A DNA stretch of 64,000 nucleotides, taken from Yamagishiella unicocca (Eukaryota > Chlorophyta > Chlorophyceae > Chlamydomonadales > Volvocaceae). This document shows positions 36,060 to 48,000 of the stretch, one piece after another. The notes under the pieces were generated by a model that was given only the letters and a program-made list of their open reading frames with translations, searched no databases and was not told where the DNA came from. Location: contig BDSL01000065.1 of the NCBI GenBank assembly GCA_003116995.1, forward strand, positions 405,001 to 469,000, read 5' to 3'. How positions within the stretch are numbered: position 1 is the first letter of the stretch; the number at the start of each line of letters is the position of its first letter. The position numbers and the translations under genes were made by a program.

Positions 36060-39000
36060 ATGGGCCAGGGCGCTTCCGCAAGCCACCACGACCACGTCTT
36101 CGAGGACTGGCGCGCTAACAAGCTGCGGCCCGCGCAGATGATCCAGGTGGGGCGTGGGTAGCTGGTAGTGGCGGGTGGTGGCGGGTCGGGTGTGTAGAGC
36201 AGGGCAGGGGCGGCTGGGAGGGAGGGCAGAGTGGGGCGAGTGGGGCCTCTTACCCGCACCGTCCTCATCCCTCCGTTGGGCATTATGCCCCCACGGCGCC
36301 AGTCATCCTTCTAAGCATCCTCAACGCAAGCAGCCCCGAAACCTGACGAAACCTGACGAAAGCCGGACCCTCACTCCGCACCACTGCCCACCCGCTCAGC
36401 TTGCTACCGACGTGGCGGACCTGGCCCAGTGGGCCGGGGCGGGCAGCTGGGTTCCGGAGCTGCGTACGGACGCTCCGATCAAGTCCTGGGGCGAGTACGG
36501 CTCGGCGGGCAAGGTGCACCTGCTGCAGGTGGGTCGGGGTTTCGGAGCTGGTTCTGAGGGTAGGGATGCCGCGGGTGGGCGCACCACACGCCCAGAGCGG
36601 CGGCGTCCTTGGGGGTGTCGGTAATCTACCTGGTTGGGGTAGTTAGTCTAAGTTATCAACGCCCAACACAGGTCCTGTGGGAAACAGTCATGTGGAGAAG
36701 GGTGGCGCCGCGCTTAGTGTTGCCGGGACTGCGGGGCTTGGAATGGTGTTCCTTGGCCGTTGCCCGGTGCCGTTGTCGCCACCAACCCAACTTGCCACCA
36801 CCACCTGTCAACCGTCACAACCGCCATCGCAGGCTGCGGATGCCCTACAGTTTAACTTCGCTGACGTGGTGAAGCAGCAGGCGCAGACGCTGGCGGGCAA
36901 CTGGCTGTGGCAGGTGGGGTGGTGGGGGACAGCGAGGTCGTGGATGTGGGGGGGGGGGGCGGTTGCATGGCGGGTGCTAGGGTTTTAGGGTTTACGGGAT
37001 GAGTTTGGGATGGGTATGGACTCGCTGGTTGGGCGAGAACTGGGGACAGGGATGGCGGCGTCATCGAATGAGGGTCGACACCTTGCAGTAGCTGGTGCCA
37101 GTGCAAGGCTAGGGTTGCGACCCATGGGTCCGTCACTTCGAGGCCCCGGCTCACAACACCGCCACCCCCAACGGCCATTCCTGAACGCAATCCCCACAAA
37201 CAACCCCCCTTTGTTTGTCGGCCGTGGATTCGCGGGTTCTCCTTAACCCCCCTGGGCCTCTGATGCCGCCCATCGACCTGGCAGGTGACGGAGGCGCTGC
37301 CGGCGCTGTCAGCCGAGCCGATCAAGTCCGCTTCCCCCGTTGCGAGCCTCGGAGGTGAATAGTCCCACCCGTAAACACCGGTTGCTTTTTTGTTCCCACC
37401 CCTAGAAACCGGTTCCTTTTTTGTACCCCCCCCAAGAACCGTCGTGGATATCTGGCTGGGTTGTGACCAGCTTGACCCTGGTCTTGCTGTTGGTGAACTA
37501 GGGCATGGACATCAAACGACCCCCGGCTTCGTAGGCTTTATCGTGGCTTGCTATATCGTGACTTCGTCTGGACGACTAGCTCGATGGCTACTTCTGGATG
37601 ACTACAGCTGGGTGCGGTTGCTGAGCCCCAGCGACGCTTCCTGGCCCTCCGTTCTGCCGCTGTTCCTGCAACTGCTGACTGCGGTGTCCCTTCGTTCCGG
37701 TTGCGACTGCAGACTTGAAGACGCGGCTGACGGAGGCGGAGGCGGCGGTGAAGTCGTCCTTCGAGGCGGAGCGTCGCAGCCAGGCTGCCGGCCTCAAGGG
37801 GCTGGTACAGCCGCTGGCGGTGGCGGCCTGCATGCGCAAGATCCAGGTGGGACGGTTGGGATTTAGGGTTTAGGGTCCAACCGCCTGACCCACCCACCCA
37901 ACCCCTAAACGGTTTCGCTCTCGTACACGGGTTTCCTTACAACCTCCCGACTCACACCAGGCCGCGCTTGGCCTCTTATCATATGCCCACGACTTAAAAG
38001 AGACGCCGAGGCCGCCACCATCACCGTCTCCAGTCCCAGCCGTCTTCGGCCGGGACCACATGCCGTGCACCCTAAACCCTAAAACCTAAACCCTCCCACC
38101 GACCCCCCCCCACACACACGCACACCCCTCCAGATGCTCAAGGTGCTGCTGGAGGAGGTGGGCCTCACCTCCGCCAACGCCACCTCCGCCCTGGAGGTCA
38201 TCCGCAAGGAGATCAAGGCGCCGCTGACACTGGCGGCCGCCGACGCGGCGGTGGCGGGGCAGAAGACCGCGGCGGCGGCGGCGGTGGAGGCGGCGGCGGG
38301 GGCGGCGGTGGAGGCGGAGCGGGCGGCGCGCATGGCGGAGATTGAGGCCGCGGCGGAGCGGACGTACCGACGCGCTCTGACGCTGCAGGCCTGTGAGTAG
38401 GGGAACAGTAGGGGAACTGGAAACTGGGGGCGGGGAGCTGGGGGTTGGGGGCTGGGGGCTGGGGGCTGTTCTGTACCGCCGGCATGTGACATGGGTGGTG
38501 GGAACTGACGATCTCCTTATGAACGAACGAACGAACGAATGACCCAGCCGCATCATCCCATTCCTCAACCCCTCTCGGGAATCTAATCCTTTCCCCATCT
38601 CCCCTCGTCCCCATCCACCCGTCTGCCCCCTCCCCTCGTCTGGCCCACAGCCTCCCCCTCCCACTGGCACTCCAGCAGTGAGACCCCCGCTCTGCACCGC
38701 CTGGGACTGCTGGCGGCGCTGCTGGCGGAGCTGACCGGCTGCGACGCCGCCGGCACCGCCGCCGGCACCGCCGCCGCCGCCGACCTGGCGGACGCAGTTC
38801 GCAAGCTGGCTCCGCAGATGAGGTGAGGGGGCCCTATGTGAGATGTATGATTATGTGTGGGGGCCCTATGGGGTGTGTATGATGGTGTGTAAGAGCCCTA
38901 CGGGGTGTGGATGATGGTGTGTGAGGGGGTCCTATGGGGGAGGGAGATTCCTTGCGTGTGTCCGTGTTCATGTATGTTTTGCTGTATGGGAGGCGATCGG

Positions 39001-42000
39001 GGGCCCAAACGTGGATGACCTGTGGGGACATGACGGGTTGAAGCCCCGCTGGGAACAAAGCTGGGACGACCCGTAGGGGTTTTGAGGGAGACCCGTGAAT
39101 GCCCGAAAAAAACCGTTTAGGACAGGAGACCCGTGGGGGTGGGGACGCGCCCTCGTGCCAAGACTCTCATTTCAAAACCCCCACGCCGCCGCTGTAGGGT
39201 GAAGCTGAGTGAGGCGGAGGCAGCCCGGGAGGCTGAGCTGCTGGAGGCGCTGACGCCCGCGCCGCCGGCGCCGCCGGCGCCCGCGCCGGCGCCCGCGCCG
39301 GCGCCGCCAGCGGCACCGGCGGAGGCGGAGGCAGCCCCCGCTGGGGCCGCCGACGCCGATGCCGCCGCCGCGAAGGCTGATGGCGAGGAGGATAAGGGTG
39401 CCGCGGCACCAGCTGCGGAGGGTGAAGAGGTGCCCAAGGAGGAGGCCAAGGAGGAGGCCAAGGAGGAGGAGGAGGCGGCGCCAGCGGCGCCGCCGGCGCC
39501 GCCGCGTCCTGCCCCTGGCGTGGCCGCTGCTGAGCTCCGCGCCCTGCTGGAGGGGATCATCCGCTCGCAACTGGCGGACGCGGCTGCAGAACGCAAGGCT
39601 GCCAGGTGGGGGAAGTAGTGAGATGCGGCCGCCCGGGGTCGGACGAGCTGGAAGGGGCTGGAGCCGCAGTGCGAGGGCTGCAACCAGCGCTGAGCAGTAC
39701 TATTGCTGGCGTACTTACTCATGTCGAGGGCTGCAACCAGCGCTGAGCAGTACTATTGCTGGCGTACTCATGTCCAGGACTGCAACCAGCGCTGAGCAGT
39801 CCTATTGCTGACCTACATATGTCGCCGGCCTGAATGCATTGTGACCTACCCGAGAAGGTAAACCCTCAAAAACCCTGACACGCGAAACCCTGGGTTACAT
39901 CGGGCCCACAGGATTGCCGCCAAGGAGGCCGCGGCTAAGGAGGCCGCCGCCGCCAAGGAAGCAGCCGCTGCTGCCGCCGCTGCCGAGGCCGCCGCCGCCG
40001 CCGAGGCAGCTGCCGCCGCCGAGGCCGCCGCTGCCGCCGAGGCCGCCGCCGCCGCCGAGGCCGCCGCCGCCGAGGCCGCTGCCGCCACTGAGGCCGCCAA
40101 GCCCGAAGGCGAGGCAGCCGAGGGCGCTGAGGAGGGCGAGGGCAAGTCGGCTGAGGCCGGAGAGGAGGCAGCCGCCACTGCTGCGGAGGCGGCGGCTGAG
40201 GCCGCATCTGAGACCCCGGCTGAGACCCCGGCTGAGACCCCAGCTGAGACCCCAGCTGAGACCCCAGCTGAGGCCGTGGCTGAGCCAGCAGTTTCGGAGC
40301 CTGTAGCTGAGACCGCAACTGAGCCGCAGCCTGAGGGAGAGGAGGAGGAGGAGGCGCCCACGGCGGCGGAGACGGTGGATGTAGATGCCGTACGCAAGGG
40401 CGTTGAGGCGGAGGCTCGTGCCCGTGCTGACGCGGAGAAGGAGGCGGCCGTGATGAAGCTGCAGGTAGGTCCGTAGGTGGGGGCGCGGGCAAGGCGGGGC
40501 GGCCGCTGGAGGGTGCAGCGCGCAGCGCCCAGTAGATGCATTGGGGGGAGGCGCGGAGGTGGGAGCTGCTTACGTCTGTCGTTGAACCCAACTTTGCTTT
40601 ATGGGACTTTGCGGGCGGCGTTTGGGGGCGCGGCGCAACAGCAAAACAGGCGAGGAGAGTCTTTGAAACTGGGTCGCCCATGTTCACGAGGGAAGGCAAG
40701 GCAAGCCGGCCAAAGATGCGCTACCGAAGTATGCTACGACTGACCAACCTCCAACCACTGCAACTGAACAACCGCCAACCGTTGCAGGACGCCCTGGAGG
40801 CTCTACGCGCCCGCACCAGCGCCAAGGCCCTCAAGGAGCTGGTCGTCAAGGCAACCACTGCCCCCGCCGCCGCGGCCGCCGCCAAGCAGCCCGCCGCCGC
40901 CGCCGATGCCGCCGCCGCCGGCGACGAGGAAGCGGCCGCCGACGCCGACGCCGCGCCCGACGCCGCCGAGGCGGCGGCACCCGCTGTCCTCGACGCCGGC
41001 CTGGATGCCGGTTCACGACTCCTCGCGCTCGAGTCCCTTCTGCGCGAGGCCGCCGCCGCCGCATCGACGGACGCGGCGCTTGCCGCCGCCGTCACCGACG
41101 CCGCCGGCAAGCTGACGGAGGCGGACCGCGCCGCCCTGGACGCCGCCTCCGCTGCGGCGCTGGCGCGTGTGGAGGTTGCGACCTCGCGGGTGCGTCTGAC
41201 CACCGACACGGCCAAGCTGGAGATGGCTCCCGGCTGCTGTGAGGTGCTGAGGAGGGTGGACGCTTGGATGGCGGAGCAGGAGGTGGAGCAGGTGGCCCGG
41301 GCGGCCCGGATGGAGGCGCGGGCGGCCAAGGCGGCCAAGGCTGAGGCGGAGCGGGCTGAGAAGGAGAAGGCCGAGGCGGAGAAGCTGGCGGCAGAGCACA
41401 AGGCGGAGCAGGAGGAGAAGGCGGAGAAGGCGGAGGAGGGAGCGGCGGCTGAGGCTGGGGAGGCTGCGGAGGGCGCGGCGGCGGAGGCCAAGCAGGCGGA
41501 GGAGGCGGCGGAGGCGGAGGCCAAGCAGGCGGAGGAGGCGGAGGCGGAGGTGGTGCCCGAGGAGGTGACGGAGGAGGTGTCTGAGGACATTGACGCAGGG
41601 GCGGAGTCGCATGAGGACCATGATGATGATGACGAGGGGAAGGCGGTGGACCCGGCCCGGCTGGCCGAGGGGCGCCGTATGGTTTCGGAGCTGCTGCTGG
41701 AGGGGCTGGTGCTGCTGGAGCTGCCGGGGCCGTCCAACAGAAAGCTGCAGGTGCGTGTTGGGGTATGTTGGGGGTTTGTTGGGGTTTGTTCCCTTCCCCA
41801 CCCCCCCACCCCCCCACACACCCCTGCCGCGCCGCTCTCCTCGCAGGCCCTACGTGAGAGCGTGGACGCCCTGGACCCCGTAGACGGCGACGGAGCCGTC
41901 CAGAACCGGCTGATCATCACACTCAAGGTGCCGCTCGGGGGAAGGGGGAGAGGAGGGGGGGGGGAGAGAGAGAGAAAGCGGGGGAGAGGAGGGAGGGAGA

Positions 42001-45000
42001 AAGAGGAGGAGAGGAGGGAGAGAGAAAGCGGAGGGCAGGAGGGAGAGAGAAAGAAGGGGAGAGGAAGGTGAGCTTATTTTGGGGAAGCCAGTCTTGGATG
42101 TCGTGGTGTCGTGGTGTCGGCGTCGAGACGTGGGTCCATGGGGCGGGGGGGGGGGCACGGTCTGGGAGGGGCCCGGCCCGGAGGGCAGGCGCATGGGGAT
42201 AGAGTCGGGTTGGCTTGCCTGGATTAGCCCGGCACCCAGAAGCAGCTCCCAAGTGGCAGCTAACAACTTTGACAACTGGCAACTGGACAACTGACAACTG
42301 ACGGGACGCACCTCCCGCCCTGCCCTCCCCTGCCCGGCCCGCAGGAGGTGGTGGGTCAGCTGGGCCCTATCGGCGGCTCTGTGGACGCGAGGGTCAGCCA
42401 GGTGGCGGACGAGGCGGAGCGGGAGCGCCTGCTGCAGGTGGGGTGGGAGTGGGGTGGGAGAGCAGACCCGTGGGTCGGCACAGTCGGGAGGGGAAAAAAC
42501 TAGGAAGAAAAGGTTTGGTGGGTGGGTGGGTGGGTTGCGTGGGGAGGGTCCGAATGTAAGGGGCGTGTGGGCGTGTGGGGGCCGGGTGAGGCGGGGCCGG
42601 GGGCAGCGAAGCTCCTTCTTGTTTCCTCGCCTGCTGTTATCGCTGTGCTATGCTGTCATTGTCGGTGCTAGCCGGGCCCCGCTGTCCAGGCTTTGCTCAC
42701 TGCTCGCAAGCCGGGTTCCAACCAAGAAATCCCTCCCTGCGCTTTCTTCCTCAATATCTCGCCACCGCCCCTCCACCCACCCACCCACCCACCCACCCAC
42801 CCACCCACCCACCCACCCACCCACCCACCCACCCACCCACCCACCCACCCACCCACCCACCCACCCACCCACCCACCCACCCACCCACCCACCCACCCAC
42901 CCACCCACCCACCCACCCACCCACCCACCCACCCACCCACCCACCCACCCACCCACGCAACCCCCCCCCAGGTTCGCGCCAACGCCATGGCCATCTACGG
43001 CGCACTGGCCGCCTTCCTGCGCCTCGAGACTGAGACCTGGGAGGCAGCCAAATCGGACCTGGAGCAGGTGGGGGGGTCGGTGGCGAGGATACCCGCGGAA
43101 GGAACATTGCAGAGGTGGCAGTACCGGTGTGTATGAACCGCAGGCTTCAGAGTGCATGTGGTGGCAGGGGGCACGCAGGCAGGCACGTAGGCACGCAGGC
43201 AGGCAGGCAGGCAGGCACGGCCCTTGGATCGTTCCTGCCCCTTCTCCTCCTCCTCCTCCTCTTCCTCCTCCTCCTGCTGCTGCTGCTCCTGCTCCTCCTC
43301 ACCTCTGGATGTCGTCGGTGCCTGCTCATATGCCCTCAGGCAAAGAAGGCGGTGTACGGCATGAAGGTGGAGCGGCGCGCGGAGAGCCTTGCTTCCGGAT
43401 TGGAGGCGTGCGGCGGCGTGGCGGAGCGCTGCGCAGCGCTGGCGAGGGCGGTGCTGGGGCTGGGCTCGCCCCCGGCGGTGGAGACGGCCGTGGGCGCCAA
43501 GGCGGCGCTGCAGGCGGCTGCGGAGCAGGTGGGTGGGTGAGGGCCCACGCCTCTGAGCGCCCGTGGAGGGGTGTGCGTTGTGTGTATCGTTTGGGGGATG
43601 GTGGTCAAAGGGCGGGCGGGCAGGCGGGCGGGCGGGCGGTGGACATACCGGGTGTCTGCCGGTAGGGTTCCTAGAACACACCGACCCACCGACCCACCGA
43701 CCCGCACACACCCCGACCCACTGACCCGCACACACCCCGGCCCACCGACCCGCACACACCCCGGCCCCCACTCCCCTGCAGGCCCAGGCTGTCTCTTCCT
43801 CCCTCAACGACTACATCTCGTACGTGAGGCTGCGGGAGCACGCCCTGGGGCTCCCGGTGACCTCCAAGGCGGAGACGGAGGTGAGCGCCCGCCCTTCCCA
43901 CGTCGAGCAACCGTGCCCTTTTGCAACCCCCCTCACCCCTAGGTGTTTGGGTGTTGGCGTTTGTTACCCATGTCGTACACCGGATCTTTATGCTCCCCGC
44001 CCCGACCCCCTCAGGACGACTTTGAGCTGACGCTGCCCTCCCTGGACGAGATGACCTCCAAGCACAACGACGAAGCCGTCTGGCTGGACCTGGCTGGGAT
44101 GGGGCTGCCGCCGGTGGGTCCGAATCTGGCGATCTGGGGATCGGGGGATTTGGGGATCTAGGGAGGGTTCAATGCCGTACTGGACGAGCGGGCACTGACC
44201 CGGGAGCATCACGTCGCCGCTTTTACGATATACATCGCCGCACGTGTATACGTGTAGTCACTACCCAAGACTGGCACCAAGCGTTGATAAACATCATCCC
44301 CCACCCCGCGTTAGCCGGCCTCTCCTCCGTTTCCTATACCTTGGAACCTGGTCGACTCCCCACGTTGAGTAACCGGGTCTTTTCGCTGGTCTACTCCACG
44401 CGTTGAGTAACCGGGCCTTTTTTGCACCACCACCCCCCCGCCCCGCAGTTGCCTGCCCAGGACGAGGAGGATGAGGAGGAGGGCCACGAAGGAGACGAGG
44501 AGGCGGAGGCGGCGCACGAGGCGGCGCTGGCGGCGCTGCAGGAGAGGCTCAACGACTGGCACACCAACGGACTGCGGATCCTGTCCAGGGGCCAGGCGGC
44601 GCTGGTGACGCTGGGAGGTGAGGAGGCCGCCGCCGCTGCGCGAGTGTGCGTGTGGGTGGGGTTTCGAGGAAGACCCGTGGATGCGAGAAAAAACCGTTTA
44701 GGATAGACGTTTTGAGATGCATGCTGGGCGGGGTGGGGTGGGGCCGGTTTAGAGGAGTTTCGGCTTCGCTAGTGGAGAAAGGGAAGGGTTGGGCATTGTC
44801 TGGCTGTGCTTTGGGGCCCGGTGCTTCCTCCCTGCTTTGAGTCATATCCAATTCAACCGCTTTTAGAAGGCCGTGTACGGGTCCGTACGTGTAGCCCGAT
44901 CCGTGACACACACACACACACACACATCTCCTTCAGCAGCATTTATAAAACACATCTCCTTCGCGGCTCAGCTCAGCATATTTAAAACACACACCACCCC

Positions 45001-48000
45001 GGAAATGCTCCGTCCTCCTTCAGGCGCCGCACTGGAGACTGGCGAGCTGCGGCTGGTTGCCGACGTCGGCCTGCCCTCTGCCAAGAGCCTGCTGCAGCTG
45101 GGCGCTGAGAAGCTAGCTCGGCTGCAGGTGCTGGCGGCGGAGAGCGTCAGCGGACCCAACAGCGGAGTGGCGAACCTGCTGCAATGGTGGGTCGGTGGGT
45201 CGGTGGGTCGGTGGGCCGGTGGGCCGGTGGGTCGGTGGGCCCGTGGGCCGGTGGGTCCATGGGTCGGTGGGGGGTCTAGCAACACGGTGTGTCTTACCCC
45301 GTGCCAGCGTGGGGGTGCGAGCACATGCTCTCCCAGGCGGGCAGCGACCCTCCGTCCTTCTATCAATGTCCCCCCGCCGATCGTTACATCGTGTTTCACC
45401 CTCCCTCCCTCCCTCCCTCCCTCTCCCTCTCCCTCTCCCTCCCCCTCTCCTTCCCGCCCTGCCAGGTACCTGCTGGTGCCGCCCTCTGCTGTGGCCACGC
45501 TACAAACCTTCCTCGAAGAAAAGAACCACTTCGGGCTGCAGCCCAGCCAGGTGCGCGACGGGGGCGGTGGCGTTGCGAGGGAGACCCGTGGATGCGAGAA
45601 AAAACCGTGTAGAACCGACGAAGGGACGGGGGGGCGGTGGGTCGGTGGGAGGGGAGGCCGGGGTGCGGAGAAGGGGGGGAACTGTCACCACCGCAGCACA
45701 GCCGGGTGCGCGAGGAGAGCCTGGCCCCACCGCAGCCCAGCAAGCTCTGGCCTAATGTGCGCACCCAACCTGTCAACCCAGCCGGTTCGTGTCTGCAACC
45801 TGCCCTCATCCCCCCCTTTCTCCCCCTCCCCCCCCCCGCCTCGTCGTCGTCGTCATCGTGCCGCCAGGTGCACGTGTATGCCAACGACGTGCGGCCGCCG
45901 CTGCTGAGCGAGAACCTGCAGGTTGTGCTGGACGCCACAGGCACCCGCACGGCCCGCAGCCAGCCCGGGAGCGGTGAGGGCGCCCGGCCGGTCCTAACAG
46001 GGCGGGCAAAGAGAGGGGGGCCCTTTAGGGTTTTGACCTGGTGTGCCTAGGGTGCCTGCGCGACCCTGATCGCCCGCCCACCAGCCAAGCGACACAAACG
46101 AATTGAAGAGAATCCCCCTCTGCCAGAAAAAGGGGATGTACTATTTAGTACATCGATACGGAAAAAACAGATGATAGCGGAAGCATCGCGATGAAGCAAG
46201 CATAGCCATAATATCCGCAAGTAATCTGCAAGTAGCCGTAACCTTCTCTCGGCGCGCTCCCGCCGCTGCAGGCGAGGTCTTCCTGGCCCTCCGGCGCTCC
46301 GGCGCTCTAGCCCACATGCGTCGCTCCGGCGTGCGGGGCATCGAGGTGTCCACTGTGGAGGACAATGCGCTGGGCCGCCCGCTGGACCCCGCCTTCGTGG
46401 GAGCCTGTGCCGCCACCGCCATCGACTGCGCCGCCAAGGTGGCGGTGCCGGGCGTGCAGACGGAGGGTGAGGCGTGCTGGGGGAGGGACGGGCCGGACCT
46501 TGCTGTTGGGGTTTGGGAGGGGTTGGGGGCGTGGAGGAGGGTTGCCGGGTTTCGGGGGGGGGGGGGTGCGAGCACGAGCAGGGCGAGGCATGCCTCGTGC
46601 CTCTCTCACTCCAGCCTATGCTTATCCACGCACCTGCCCTCCCCTTCCTTCTGACCACTCCCACCTGTATGCTCTCTCTCTCTCCCCCCAGCGCACGTCT
46701 CCCCTCCCGCGCCTTGTCAGGAAACCCGGAAGAATTCCCAGCCATGCCTCTCCCTATAACCCACGCGCCCCTCTCTGACTCCTCGTCTCTCCCGCCGCAC
46801 CCGATCCGTCTCCTCTTTCGTCACACCGGGTCTTCTCTCCACCCAGCCCTCACCGAAACGCGCTCCTCCCCGCCATCGCCCGCCAGTTAGGTATCCGATC
46901 CGAAGACAATGCGCCAGCTATCCTGTCCATGTCGCGTAACCGGTTCTTATGCCCACCCCCCACCCCGCCCCCCAGGCCCCTGCGCCCTGCCCGAGCTGTA
47001 CTCGCGATACCTGGAGCTGCTGGGCGCCTCCTCCCCCGTGCTGCCCTCCCTGGGGGATGCCGTACCCGCCCTGGGCACCTACTACTTCTCAATGGACTTC
47101 GTGCGACGAGTAGACAAGCTGCTCCGGGAGCAGCCGCTGGCACTATACCGTCTCGCGCCGGCGGACAAGGTGCCGACCCGCGGGTCGGCGCCGGCGCCGG
47201 CGGCGGCCAAGGCCGCCGCTGGCGCCGCGGCGGCCGCCGCGCCTGCTGCTGCTGCTGCGGCACCGGCTGCTGCCGGCGGTGCTCTCGGGTACCGATTGGA
47301 GCGACGGCTGTCGGACTTCGCCTCACCGGCGGTGGGTGGCATACGTGGCAACGTGGCAGCGGAGGGCCGTGTGCCGGGCGGGGCGAGGCCGCAGTGACAT
47401 CCGCGTCCCCAGCAGCCCTAGCACCTCGTTGTGGCCTCCGCTTGCTGTCCTGCCACTCCCACGTTCAGTCCCCTCGGGCCCCTTGCTCCTTCGCGTCTCC
47501 GCTTCCATACTCAAGCAGCATACCCCTCCCCGACCCGTTGCCTGCCGGCCGGCCCCCCACCTGCCGGCCCTTCCCGCCTCCGGCCCTTCCCGCCTCCGAC
47601 CCTTTCCTCCGGCCCCTAACCCAACCCGCCTCCCCCCCGCCCCGCCCCGCCGCCTTCCCTCCCTCCCTGGGTCTCCCTTGCCCCCACCCAGATCTGCAAG
47701 GTGCTCGGCGGCGTGCACCTGGCCATGGTGGCGGTGGACGCGGGCTCCGAGTTCGCCCCGGTGTGGGGCTCCTCGCCCTTCTACCGCACCGCATCAACGA
47801 GCGCGGCGGTTGACTCGTTGCTGCTGCAGCACACCAGGTGGGGGGGGGGTTTAAGAGAATCCGTGAATCCACGGCCGATAAACCAAGGCGGTGAAGATGG
47901 CGGTCCAGGTGCGGGGAGGGGTTACAAGTAAAGAACCGGTAACTCGACTGGAGTCCAGGTGTGGGGGGGGGGGCACTTGTGGGGGGCCGGCGGGGCCGGC

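Noticed and set aside
34718..36118. 466-codon plus-strand open frame
   Set aside because: Arg/Gly/Pro-rich with no recognisable segment except a possible small exon at 34827-34934; it ends out of frame with the 36060 exon that the spliced gene uses.
39846..41926. Long Ser/Ala-rich minus-strand frames (231-401 codons)
   Set aside because: Antisense of the Ala/Glu-rich exons of the UAP-like gene.
42454..43665. 403-codon frame with THPP repeats and the mirror VGGW frames
   Set aside because: Products of the (ACCC)n tract inside an intron.
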